From the NCBI GenBank assembly GCA_937139605.1, contig CAKZQG010000039.1, positions 1 through 64,000 of the forward strand: DNA of 64,000 nt, in the 5' to 3' direction. Shown piece by piece: positions 25,304-34,007 of the stretch. The position numbers were made by a program, and so were the translations under genes. Source of the DNA: an uncultured bacterium. Lineage in GTDB: Bacteria; DRYD01. Each line of letters opens with the position of its first letter. The stretch's first letter is position 1. The notes below the pieces were generated by a model. That model was not told the origin of the DNA, made no database searches, and worked only from the letters and a program-made list of their open reading frames with translations.

Positions 25304-26596
25304 ATGTTTAAAGAAAAAGAAATCTCAACTTGGATATTAAATCCTAAAATAAAAAGTACAGTATATTATCCTGATAATTTCCTGACCATAAAAGAATTAA
25401 ATAACAATTTAAAAAATTTTTTAGCAATAGGTAAATTAAGGAGCTATTCAGATTCAATATACTCTACTGTTATTAAAACTACAAAATATAATTACATATT
25501 GGACTATAACAAAGAAGAAGGATATATTGAATGTACCTCAGGAATAACCTTAAAAGAAATAATAGATTTTGTAATAAAAGATAATTATTTTTTATTAATT
25601 ACTCCAGGTACAAAATATATAACCTTAGGTGGAGCAATATCAAATGATGTACATGGTAAAAACCATCATATCCATGGTTCATTTAATGAATCTATCATTA
25701 ATTTACAAGTTTTATTACCTAATAATGAAATAGTTACAATAAATGATAAAAATAATGAAATTTATAGAGCTATTGTAGGTGGAATTGGATTAATAGGAAT
25801 TATTTTAAAATCTAAAATAAAGTTATTAAAAATTCCTAGCCCATTTATATTACAAAGAAATACAAAAACCCATACCTTCTATCAATTAATTGATAATATC
25901 TATAAGTATAATAATTGTACTTACAGCGTAGTATGGTTGGATTTATTTAACTTTAACGGAAATAAATTAAATGCAATACTCCAAACTGGAGAATTTATAA
26001 ATCAAAACTATACAAATATAAATCATATTTTAAAAAGAATTAATAAAAAAATAACTATTCCCCATTTTTTAAGAATAGAAAATCTAATAGTTAAAATTTT
26101 TAATTATTTTTATTATTTATTTACTTTTGAAGAGAAAATAGTTGATTTTAATACTTTTTTTTATCCTTTAGATTTCATTTATAATTGGAATACTTTGTAT
26201 AAACCTACTGGATTTTTACAATATCAATTAATAGTTAATTCAGAAGAAGCTTTAGAAAAAATAATATACACAATATATAAATCTAACATAAAGCCATATT
26301 TATCTATTTTAAAATTACATAAAGAAGGTAATAATAATTTTTTGTCATTTCCCATAAAAGGTTTTAGTTTAGCTTTAGATTTTAAATTACAAGCAGGATT
26401 ATATGACTTATTGGATAAATTAGATAATATAGTTATAAAAAACAATGGTAGAATATATTTAGCTAAAGATAACAGGATGGATAAGGATAAATTTGAAAAA
26501 ATGTATTCAAAAGTAAATGAATTCAAAAAAATCAGAAAAGAATTAGGAGCTAATAAAAAATATATCTCTTTACAATCTATAAGATTAAGTCTATAA
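25304..26596 (+). CDS. DprE1-like FAD-dependent decaprenylphosphoryl-ribose oxidase
   Basis: FAD-linked oxidoreductase of 430 residues (VAO/FAD_binding_4 fold). Diagnostic segments: a FAD-binding LITPGTKYITLGGAISNDV followed by HGKNHHIHGSF, the DprE1 signature, then GGIGLIGIILKSKIKL. The C-terminus (IYLAKDNRMDKDKFEKMYSK) parallels mycobacterial DprE1, where the Lys-Asp pair lies near the active site. Predicted role: oxidation of the C2 hydroxyl of polyprenylphosphoryl-ribose to the 2-keto intermediate, the first half of the ribose-to-arabinose epimerisation. Followed 38 bases on by its reductase partner. Confidence 0.82.
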   Translation: MFKEKEISTWILNPKIKSTVYYPDNFLTIKELNNNLKNFLAIGKLRSYSDSIYSTVIKTTKYNYILDYNKEEGYIECTSGITLKEIIDFVIKDNYFLLITPGTKYITLGGAISNDVHGKNHHIHGSFNESIINLQVLLPNNEIVTINDKNNEIYRAIVGGIGLIGIILKSKIKLLKIPSPFILQRNTKTHTFYQLIDNIYKYNNCTYSVVWLDLFNFNGNKLNAILQTGEFINQNYTNINHILKRINKKITIPHFLRIENLIVKIFNYFYYLFTFEEKIVDFNTFFYPLDFIYNWNTLYKPTGFLQYQLIVNSEEALEKIIYTIYKSNIKPYLSILKLHKEGNNNFLSFPIKGFSLALDFKLQAGLYDLLDKLDNIVIKNNGRIYLAKDNRMDKDKFEKMYSKVNEFKKIRKELGANKKYISLQSIRLSL

Positions 26597-26634
26597 AAAC
26601 TATATAAAATAAAAATTATAAAATATTTGATTAT

Positions 26635-27375
26635 ATGGGTAATAAGTATTTATTAATAATAGGTGGTAATAGCGATATAGCTAAAGAATGTGCAATTGAG
26701 TTTGCTAAACACAATTTTAATCTAATATTAACAACAAGAAATAAAAACAAATTAGAAGAATTTTCTAAAGATCTTAAAAATCTCTATGATATAGACATAA
26801 TTATAGAAGAATTAGATATACTTGATTTTTCATATCATTCAGAATTCTGGAATAAAGTTAAAAATTATAACATAGAGGTAGTTTTAATATCTGTTGGGTA
26901 TTTAGGGAACCAAGAGTTAGCAGAACAAAATACCGAAGAAAGTTTAAAAATAATAAATACTAATTATACAGCTTTAGTAAATTTGATAAATATAATCTCA
27001 AATGACTTAAAGGAAAAAAGAAACAAAACCATCATAGGAATAAGCTCAGTAGCAGGTGATAGAGGCAGAAAAAGTAATTATATTTATGGAAGTGCAAAAG
27101 CAGGTTTCTCTTGCTACTTAGATGGATTAAGACACAAGCTATATAACTATAATATTCACGTTATTACAGTTAAACCAGGTCTAGTTTATACTAAAATGAC
27201 AAGTCATTTAAAACTTCCGAAATTTCTAACTACTACTCCTAACAAAGTTGCTAAAGATATCTATAAAGCATATTTAAAAAAAATAAATACATTATATACT
27301 CCTTTTTTCTGGAAAATAATAATTAATATTATAAAATTAATTCCTGAAAATATTTTTAAAAAAATTAATTTATGA
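26635..27375 (+). CDS. DprE2-like short-chain reductase
   Basis: 246-residue SDR with the NAD(P)-binding GGNSDIAKECAIEFAKH (about 10-26), catalytic Ser in GISSVAGDRGRKSN and YIYGSAKAGFSCYLDGL carrying the Tyr-x-x-x-Lys pair. The order and the sequence around SSVAGDRGRxSNYxYGSAKAG are those of decaprenylphosphoryl-2-keto-erythro-pentose reductase (DprE2), which completes conversion of ribose to arabinose on the lipid carrier. A basic hydrophobic C-terminal segment (PFFWKIIINIIKLIP) may attach it to the membrane. It ends in UGA. Confidence 0.82.
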   Translation: MGNKYLLIIGGNSDIAKECAIEFAKHNFNLILTTRNKNKLEEFSKDLKNLYDIDIIIEELDILDFSYHSEFWNKVKNYNIEVVLISVGYLGNQELAEQNTEESLKIINTNYTALVNLINIISNDLKEKRNKTIIGISSVAGDRGRKSNYIYGSAKAGFSCYLDGLRHKLYNYNIHVITVKPGLVYTKMTSHLKLPKFLTTTPNKVAKDIYKAYLKKINTLYTPFFWKIIINIIKLIPENIFKKINL

Positions 27376-27402
27376 TATATATACTAATTTATAATATAAA
27401 TT

Positions 27403-27408
27403 TATAAT
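27403..27408 (+). promoter_or_regulatory. Perfect -10 box just before a start codon
   Basis: TATAAT followed by ATACT and then ATG (27414). With no Shine-Dalgarno and only five bases between, this fits leaderless transcription of the phosphatase gene. Confidence 0.4.
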
Positions 27409-27413
27409 ATACT

Positions 27414-28004
27414 ATGGGTAAAAAAATAGTGTTTTTTGACTTTGATAATACAATAACTAAGAAAGATACTCTACCAATTTTTTTAAGATATTTATATCCT
27501 TTTCATATTTTTATTTTTAAATCTTTGTTATTTTTTCCTTTTTATGTACTATTTAAGCTAAAAATAATATCTAATGATTTAGCCAAAAAAATATTAACAA
27601 ATATTTTTTTTAGGAATTTAAGTTTAGAAATTTTTAATAAAAAAGTAGAAGAATTTAATTTAAAAATATTACCTAAGTTAATAAAAGATAAAGCAATAGA
27701 ATTAATAGATAGATATAATAAAGAGGGCTATATAATAGCAGTAGTTACAGGTAACTTTGAGGAAATATTAAAGCTATGGGCTAAAAACAATAAAGTATAT
27801 TTAATAGGTACAAAATTAGAAATAAGAAACAATAAATTTACGGGAAATTTAGCTACTGAAAACTGTACTTCTTACCAAAAAGTTATTAGAATCAAGGAAA
27901 TTTTTAATCTTGAAGAATTTGAGGAGATTATAGCATATGGTGATAGTGAATCTGATTTACCAATGCTTAATTTAGCTAAAAAAAAAGTTTATAAAAAACT
28001 CTAA
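27414..28004 (+). CDS. HAD-superfamily IB phosphatase (candidate polyprenyl-phosphoryl-phosphoribose phosphatase)
   Basis: 196 residues of the SerB-like HAD-IB subfamily: motif I FDFDNTITKKD with nucleophile Asp9 and acid Asp11, motif II AVVTGNFEE, and motif IV YGDSESDLPML. A hydrophobic patch around residues 20-50 (cap region, YPFHIFIFKSLLFFPFYV) suggests membrane contact. In the arabinose-lipid pathway a phosphatase must remove the 5-phosphate made by the UbiA-type enzyme; mycobacteria are thought to use another phosphatase fold, and a HAD enzyme in this position is a reasonable replacement. The last four bases overlap the convergent YfhO-type gene. Confidence 0.75.
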   Translation: MGKKIVFFDFDNTITKKDTLPIFLRYLYPFHIFIFKSLLFFPFYVLFKLKIISNDLAKKILTNIFFRNLSLEIFNKKVEEFNLKILPKLIKDKAIELIDRYNKEGYIIAVVTGNFEEILKLWAKNNKVYLIGTKLEIRNNKFTGNLATENCTSYQKVIRIKEIFNLEEFEEIIAYGDSESDLPMLNLAKKKVYKKL

Positions 28005-31000
28005 TTTTTATTTTTCTTATAATATTTTTCCTTAGCTAAAATAATAAACAATATTAGTAAATAGAAAGCGATAGTAACAAAAGGTAGAAAGAAAAATTTG
28101 GCATACCAAGGCTCATATCTTAAAATAACTTCATATTCTCCTTTTGGTACTATAACTCCCATAACCATTCCATTAACTTTTAAAACAGGTACTTCAGTAT
28201 TGTTTATGTAAGCTTTCCAGTATTTATAATATCCATGATTTATAACTATAAAGCTGTCTTTTAGAGTTTTAACTTTAAAACTTATTTCATTATATTTTTT
28301 AAATATATTTTCATCCATTATTTTAGCATTTCCAAAATTTAATTTATTTATATTTTCTTGATTTAAGTCTTTATAAATATTTTTATAGGTATAATTTAAA
28401 TTAGATAAATTAGAATATTTTTTAATTTTTGCTATTTCAGTTTCTTCTATTTTGGCTTCTTTTAAAATATTAAAATCTAATAAATATAGTTTTTCTCTAA
28501 AATCTAATAATCCTTTAACTGTGTTTATTTTATTAACACTTCTTATTATATTTACGACATTATTATTATAAAAAATAGAGGTTACTCTAAGTATTTTTTT
28601 CTGAGAATCTTTACTTTTAATTATTTTCCTCAAATATTTATGTTCGACAAATTGATAAGAATAGATATTATCATTTTTAAATGAAGGAGCTAAGAAAGGA
28701 GGATATAATACTAATTTAATATTTTTCAAATAAATTTTTTGATCTTCATTAGTTAGTAATTTTATTTTAAAATCAATAAGCTTTGAATTACTGATATCAA
28801 AAACATCAAAATAGCTAAAAGGTATCATAACCTTTATATATTCACTATCCTTTTCTTTTAAAGCTTTTAAGTAATTTATATTTACATTACCTAAATAAAC
28901 TTTAAATTTACTATTATCATAAAGTAATATATTTATATTTTTCTTTTTATCTAAAATAAGATTATTGTAATAATTATTCCAATAGTATCTAAATAAATCC
29001 AATTTAGGTAATTTAATATCTAAAATTAGTATTCCAATTATATCAGGGCTATTATAATTTTTTATTTTAAACTCTATTGGATTTTTACTATCAAAAAATA
29101 TTTCTTTTTGAGAATATAAAATATCATAAGTTTTTATTAATTTTTTATAAATATTATAATTTACATTATAAATATATTTAAAATTATTGTATAAATTATC
29201 TAAAACTTCATTATTTTTATATTCGTTTTTTGTACAAAATAAATCAATCCTTTTGATAGAATAAAAAGATAAGGGGAGATTAAAATAAAAAGGGAATAAA
29301 TTATTAAAAATTAATTCTTTCCTATCAAATGTAAGTATAGGGTCATAAGAATTAAAAAACATTTCCCTTGTAATAATAGAAATATAATTAACCATAGTTG
29401 TTCCGTACATAATTTGGTTATCATTGTAGTTTAATAATAAAACAGCATTATAGTTTTTGTTATTATTATTTTTAGTATCATTATAAATAAAATAAAAAAG
29501 CTTTTTAAATTCTTCATAATTATCTTCATTTTTAAACTTATAAATTCCATAAAAATAATATCTACCTTCTAATATAAAAGCTATTATAAAAAAGAGGATA
29601 AAAAACAAGAAAAATCTTTTAGCTACTTTATTATAAGCTATAAATAAAATTAAAAATATAATTAAAAAAAACAAAGGATAAAAAGTAGTAAATTTTAAAG
29701 AAATAATATATGGTATTAAATCAATAGAATTATAATACCAAAAATAAATTAGAGCTATAATAATAAATAAAACAAAAGATATTATAAAAAATTTTATAAA
29801 AATTAATATATTTTCTTTTATTTTTGATCTTATAAATAAAATTTCTTTAAGAAATACTCCAATAGAAGTAGCTAAAAGAAACTCAAATATAAACAGTTGT
29901 CTTACTGGAGATTTTATATCTAAATAAAAAGGAATCAAAGTAAAAATATAATGGAATATTGTATTTTTCCCCAAAGACAACAAAAGCGAAAGAAAACCAA
30001 TAATCATTACAAAACCAATTTTTATAAACAGTAATCTATTTTCTTTTATTCTATTATAATATTTATAAATAAAAAATAATAAAGATGGTATAGCTAAAAT
30101 TGATAAATAATGTACAATTTCAAAGTTAACTGTCTTTTCAAAAGTATAAAATAATAATTTATAATAATAATTATTATAAATAAATGGTAGAAAATAATTT
30201 ATTAATAATTCAAAACTCAAAGAACCGTAATTAAAAATAATACTTTTAATATACTCTCTATCAGTTAATTGAGAATATTCTTTAAATATCATATATTGCA
30301 ACCAAAAGATAGTTAAACTAATCCCTAAAGCTAAAAACCAATAAAATAATACTTTACCAAAATAATCCTTCTTTATAAACAATAATATTAAAATATATAT
30401 AAAAGAGTAGATAAAAGTATAAACTATAATATTGGGATGTCCTATTAAGACTATTATACCAAAAGATATTCCATAAACTAAAATATTTTTTAAAAAATCT
30501 TCTTGCCTAGTTATATTTTTATATATAATTAAATGTAAATTATACAAAGACAAAAAGAAATAAGGGATAGAATTATCAAAAGTTAAAAAATCAACATATC
30601 CTATACTTGAACCACTAAACGTATATAAAATACTTACAATAAAAGAAATTATCCTATTTTTTAATAAAAAATTAATATAATAATATATAACAATTTCTAA
30701 AATATATAGATGTAATAATATTCCCAAATTATATGCTAAAAAAGGATTAAATTTATATAAAGGTAAAAATATATAGTTTAAGGGATAAAATACACTACTT
30801 TGTAAAACTTCTATAAAAGGGTATCCTAAATGAGTATAATGCCACCATAATGGCAAATAACCATTACTTATAGTTTCATATAAAAAATACCTATAAGGGA
30901 AATAGGTATTTAATCCATCTACTGAATATATTAATACATTATTAAATATATAAGGATAAAAAAAAATAAAAGGAAATATTAGCATTAAAAAAATATAAAA

Positions 31001-31048
31001 ATAATTACTTCTCAAAAGGACAAAATTCTCTTTTCTTTTGAAAAACAT
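28001..31048 (-). CDS. YfhO-family large membrane protein (putative GT-C glycosyltransferase)
   Basis: 1015 residues: twelve or more transmembrane helices over the first ~480, a long extracytoplasmic domain, and a final pair of helices. The YfhO signature is at the end: INHGYYKYWKAYINNTEVPV, then VPKGEYEVILRYEP before the last helix; the start has SVDGLNTYFPYRYF and GYLPLWWHYTHLGYPF as in this family. YfhO proteins act as GT-C-like enzymes or helpers adding sugars from polyprenyl phosphate donors outside the membrane. It neighbours two prepilins and converges with the arabinose-lipid genes, so transfer of that sugar to pilin or glycan is plausible. Ends in TAG. Confidence 0.75.
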   Translation of the reverse strand: MFFKRKENFVLLRSNYFYIFLMLIFPFIFFYPYIFNNVLIYSVDGLNTYFPYRYFLYETISNGYLPLWWHYTHLGYPFIEVLQSSVFYPLNYIFLPLYKFNPFLAYNLGILLHLYILEIVIYYYINFLLKNRIISFIVSILYTFSGSSIGYVDFLTFDNSIPYFFLSLYNLHLIIYKNITRQEDFLKNILVYGISFGIIVLIGHPNIIVYTFIYSFIYILILLFIKKDYFGKVLFYWFLALGISLTIFWLQYMIFKEYSQLTDREYIKSIIFNYGSLSFELLINYFLPFIYNNYYYKLLFYTFEKTVNFEIVHYLSILAIPSLLFFIYKYYNRIKENRLLFIKIGFVMIIGFLSLLLSLGKNTIFHYIFTLIPFYLDIKSPVRQLFIFEFLLATSIGVFLKEILFIRSKIKENILIFIKFFIISFVLFIIIALIYFWYYNSIDLIPYIISLKFTTFYPLFFLIIFLILFIAYNKVAKRFFLFFILFFIIAFILEGRYYFYGIYKFKNEDNYEEFKKLFYFIYNDTKNNNNKNYNAVLLLNYNDNQIMYGTTMVNYISIITREMFFNSYDPILTFDRKELIFNNLFPFYFNLPLSFYSIKRIDLFCTKNEYKNNEVLDNLYNNFKYIYNVNYNIYKKLIKTYDILYSQKEIFFDSKNPIEFKIKNYNSPDIIGILILDIKLPKLDLFRYYWNNYYNNLILDKKKNINILLYDNSKFKVYLGNVNINYLKALKEKDSEYIKVMIPFSYFDVFDISNSKLIDFKIKLLTNEDQKIYLKNIKLVLYPPFLAPSFKNDNIYSYQFVEHKYLRKIIKSKDSQKKILRVTSIFYNNNVVNIIRSVNKINTVKGLLDFREKLYLLDFNILKEAKIEETEIAKIKKYSNLSNLNYTYKNIYKDLNQENINKLNFGNAKIMDENIFKKYNEISFKVKTLKDSFIVINHGYYKYWKAYINNTEVPVLKVNGMVMGVIVPKGEYEVILRYEPWYAKFFFLPFVTIAFYLLILFIILAKEKYYKKNKN

Positions 31049-31062
31049 TAGTAACTAAAAAA

Positions 31063-31494
31063 TTAATATTGAATTACTACTCCTTCTTGAGGAGAAAAAA
31101 ATACTTTACTAACAGTTCCCCTATTATTTTTGTGCTTAATTGAAGTATTATAAGTAGGACAGTAAATAAAGTATGATGTTCCATTATTTGATGTTTTATA
31201 TTCATAAAATTCTTTAGCAACTGGACATTTATAATCTTTATCTATATATACATTTAAAGGGTTACCAGTTAAGGTTATTACAAAGTCATTAGCAGGGTAT
31301 TTTCCTTCATAATCATTAGAATACATTTCCACAACAGAAGCTATATTTTTTAAAATAGCTTGGCAGGCAGTTAATTTAGCAGCATTTCTTGCATTAACAA
31401 AATTAGGGATTAAAACTACTGCTAATATTGAAATAATTGCTATTACTATCATTAATTCTAACAAAGTAAATCCCCTTTTTTTATTAATTTTCAT
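31063..31494 (-). CDS. Type IV prepilin / pseudopilin
   Basis: 143 residues. Leader MKINKKRG is followed by FTLLELMIVIAIISILAVVLIPNF, the classic prepilin cleavage site and stem with Glu at +5. The globular part keeps ACQAILKNIASVVEMYSNDYEGKYP, as in the second pilin, and a Cys pair in YKCP..FIYCP that could form the D-loop disulfide. Ribosome binding site AGAGGTGG. It precedes YfhO by 14 bases, so they are probably cotranscribed, linking pilin and membrane glycosyltransferase-like gene. The globular domain contains several Ser and Thr residues. Confidence 0.9.
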   Translation of the reverse strand: MKINKKRGFTLLELMIVIAIISILAVVLIPNFVNARNAAKLTACQAILKNIASVVEMYSNDYEGKYPANDFVITLTGNPLNVYIDKDYKCPVAKEFYEYKTSNNGTSYFIYCPTYNTSIKHKNNRGTVSKVFFSPQEGVVIQY

Positions 31495-31541
31495 AAGAAA
31501 CCACCTCTATTGAAATAATAAGGAATAAATAAATAAAAAAG

Positions 31542-31615
31542 CAGGGCGGAGAGGATTTGAACCCCCGACCAATGGATTTGGAGTCCACCGCTCTACCAAA
31601 CTGAGCTACCGCCCT
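31542..31615 (-). tRNA. tRNA-Trp (CCA)
   Basis: 74-base cloverleaf on the - strand: acceptor AGGGCGG/CCGCCCT, discriminator G, D arm GCTC..GAGC, anticodon loop CTCCAAA with anticodon CCA, and T arm GGGGG..CTCTC region around TTCAAAT. Only UGG is read by this anticodon without wobble to UGA, consistent with UGA being a stop. It lies between two prepilin genes. Confidence 0.96.
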
Positions 31616-31659
31616 TCATATAAAACCAAACAAATACTTTTTTAAAAATTATACTGATA

Positions 31660-32142
31660 CTATTGGAAAGCTCTTGTATTATTATCAATAATTCCTTGTT
31701 GTGAATCTAAATATGGGCCTCCTTTTTTACCTCCTGCACTCGTATGAGCTGGTGTATTACCTATTGCTTTTGCTGCAGGACAATATATCCAATACATTAC
31801 TGATTGACTTTGTTGAAATACGTAACTACCTTTTTGAACAGGACATTTTGTTTTCTTTCCAATATAATTTGTAGCAAGTGTATTAATAGCATCAGTAGTA
31901 CTACCTGGATCCGGAAGAGTTGCTGTAGTTCCACCTGTACCACCAGGATATAACCCATCATAGTCATTAGAGTATGTTTCCACTGCAGTTGATATATTTT
32001 TTAGGTTAGATTTACAAGCGGTTAGCCTTGATGCTTCTCTTGCTCTCATAAAGTTAGGAACTAATACTGCAGCTAATATTGCAATTATTGCTATAACGAT
32101 CATCAGCTCAATTAAGGTAAAACCCTTTCTCTTTTTTCTCAT
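31660..32142 (-). CDS. Type IV major-type prepilin with Thr/Gly-rich loop
   Basis: About 160 residues. Leader MRKKRKG, then FTLIELMIVIAIIAILAAVLVPNFMRAREA, a standard prepilin stem. I choose the second ATG (ending at 32142), nine bases from AGGAGG, over the ATG six bases upstream, which would be too close. After ACKSNLKNISTAVETYSNDYDGLYPG comes a Thr/Gly/Pro-rich loop (GGTGGTTATLPDPGSTTD) and a Cys pair (KTKCPVQ, WIYCPAA). The Thr/Ser-rich loop is a plausible O-glycosylation region. Lies immediately downstream of the AftB-like glycosyltransferase gene. Ends in TAG. Confidence 0.9.
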   Translation of the reverse strand: MRKKRKGFTLIELMIVIAIIAILAAVLVPNFMRAREASRLTACKSNLKNISTAVETYSNDYDGLYPGGTGGTTATLPDPGSTTDAINTLATNYIGKKTKCPVQKGSYVFQQSQSVMYWIYCPAAKAIGNTPAHTSAGGKKGGPYLDSQQGIIDNNTRAFQ

Positions 32143-32245
32143 ATACATTCACCTCCTTTTCCTCATTATTTTTATACCCAATTTTTTCCAAAATGTACCT
32201 TTTTTAGATAACATTTCACACTCAATTTTTATTGACTTTTGTCAA

Positions 32246-33949
32246 TTATTTTTTATTTCTACAAAACTTCTTGTAGGCTTGATAAGTATCTTTTGGAATT
32301 CTAATTTTTGTAAATTTATAAGAATAAACAATATTTAATAGAAACTTTTTTAGAGTTAATTTTCCATGAATAGAATCCAATAAATCTCTTAAAACTCCAC
32401 ATTCCATAGCTTTTTTAGCATATAACTCTTTTTCATTAGTTATTTGACCTATCCTAGCATTGATCCACTCTATGGATAAGGTTTTTTCATGACCAGGCCT
32501 TCCTCTTTTATCCACTTTAAAACGAGCCCCAATAGGATCAGCTATACACCAAAGATCAAAAATATAATACTCACTTCCCAATAAGAATCCGGAAATCCCT
32601 ATATTCGACAAAGCAACATACTTATCTACCTTTATTTTGTTTGTTATTTCATAATCAGTATATCTTTGTTTCAAATTAGCAGCTTGCAGATAAAGAAGAG
32701 AACCGCTATAATCTTCTAAAGTAACAGGATTTTTTTTATGAGATAATCTAATATAAAACTCTCTTTCATTAGCTATACCATATTCATTGATCCCGTTATA
32801 TGAAACTCTTAAATAATTAATGCAAATAAAACACCAGATTAACAATAAAAGTAGCAAGATTTTTTTTAAAATACTTTCATTAATAATGATAGGTGGTAAT
32901 ACAACAAAGAATGCAAAAACAGAAGGTAATAAAAATCTAGCATGCATAAAATCCCCACCAATCAAGATAACATACAAAGCATATAATAAACTTGATATCA
33001 AAAAGGAAATAACAAAAAATATTAATTTATAATCAATTTCATTAATTTCAAGAGTTTTAAATTTTTCATAGATAAAATAAAAAATTAAAATAAATCCTAA
33101 AATTATAGGGAAATACAAAAAATAAGTATTAAAAAAATCAAGAAAATAAATTATACCTCTATCTATGTAAAAACTAAAAGCACTTTTAGCTATAGCAGTA
33201 TTAGGTACAATACTTGCAAAATACCCCATCCTAAAGATCTGATAAACTAAAGGCAAAAAAACAAATAAAAATAATTTAAATAAAATTAACTTAATATTTA
33301 TATACATTTTTTCATATTTAAACAAAATAAATAAATAAAGCAAAATAAAATTAATAAAAAAAATCCCTAAATCAGGTCTTATTAAAACTCCCAAACTTAC
33401 AATAATTGGTAATATATTATCCTTGTAAAGATTAGAAATATTATATATAAAGATCCAAAAAACAAAACTTAAGTAAAAAAATACTAATCCAGTTTCTAAA
33501 CCTGATGTAACAAAATCCCAAAAAACAGAAATACTAACTATTAAATAGCTACCTATAATAAAGAAATAATTTTTATCATATAGCTCTTTTTTGTATAAAA
33601 TTTCCAAATATCTTTTCCAAGCTAAATTAATAAATAAAATACTTAAAGAAGAAAATAAGATTCCTAAAAAAACTGAGCTATACTCAATACTTTGAGTTAT
33701 ATAATAAAAAATAGTTAATAGAAAAAGCCACAAAGGATGAGTATAAACTTCCACTCTTTCTCCAACATTAAAAACAGGACCATATCCATTTAAAAGATTA
33801 TCAGCAACTCTAAAAGTAATAAAAGCATCATCACAAACCCAACGATTAATATACCCTTTATACATTACAATAAAAACAGGAATTAATATAATAATCCACT
33901 GAAAAATCCATTTTTTGATTTCATTAAATTTATTGTAATTATAATTCAC
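32246..33949 (-). CDS. AftB-like GT-C arabinofuranosyltransferase
   Basis: 567 residues with about nine to ten N-terminal membrane helices and a soluble C-terminal region. The first loop has CDDAFITFRVADNLLNGYGPVFN followed by GERVEVYTHPLWLFLLT, which closely resembles the mycobacterial terminal arabinofuranosyltransferase AftB and related GT-C enzymes; the DD pair is the expected catalytic acid region. GLETGLVFFYLS and the late ISGFLLGSEYYIFDLWCIAD segment, where such enzymes carry conserved DxxG-like motifs, agree. The donor should be polyprenyl-phosphoryl-arabinofuranose, the product predicted for genes at 24383-28004. GTG start with GGGAG upstream. The acceptor could be the neighbouring pilin. 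Confidence 0.75.
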   Translation of the reverse strand: MNYNYNKFNEIKKWIFQWIIILIPVFIVMYKGYINRWVCDDAFITFRVADNLLNGYGPVFNVGERVEVYTHPLWLFLLTIFYYITQSIEYSSVFLGILFSSLSILFINLAWKRYLEILYKKELYDKNYFFIIGSYLIVSISVFWDFVTSGLETGLVFFYLSFVFWIFIYNISNLYKDNILPIIVSLGVLIRPDLGIFFINFILLYLFILFKYEKMYINIKLILFKLFLFVFLPLVYQIFRMGYFASIVPNTAIAKSAFSFYIDRGIIYFLDFFNTYFLYFPIILGFILIFYFIYEKFKTLEINEIDYKLIFFVISFLISSLLYALYVILIGGDFMHARFLLPSVFAFFVVLPPIIINESILKKILLLLLLIWCFICINYLRVSYNGINEYGIANEREFYIRLSHKKNPVTLEDYSGSLLYLQAANLKQRYTDYEITNKIKVDKYVALSNIGISGFLLGSEYYIFDLWCIADPIGARFKVDKRGRPGHEKTLSIEWINARIGQITNEKELYAKKAMECGVLRDLLDSIHGKLTLKKFLLNIVYSYKFTKIRIPKDTYQAYKKFCRNKK

Positions 33950-34007
33950 TATTTCTTTTTCTCCCTAATTTTAATACTTTTTTGTTTTATTTTTTTATTT
34001 TATTTCT

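Noticed and set aside
32231-32246. Inverted repeat ATTGAC-TTTT-GTCAAT as a terminator
   Set aside because: It lies directly at the stop of the AftB-like gene, and on that strand it is not followed by a T run.
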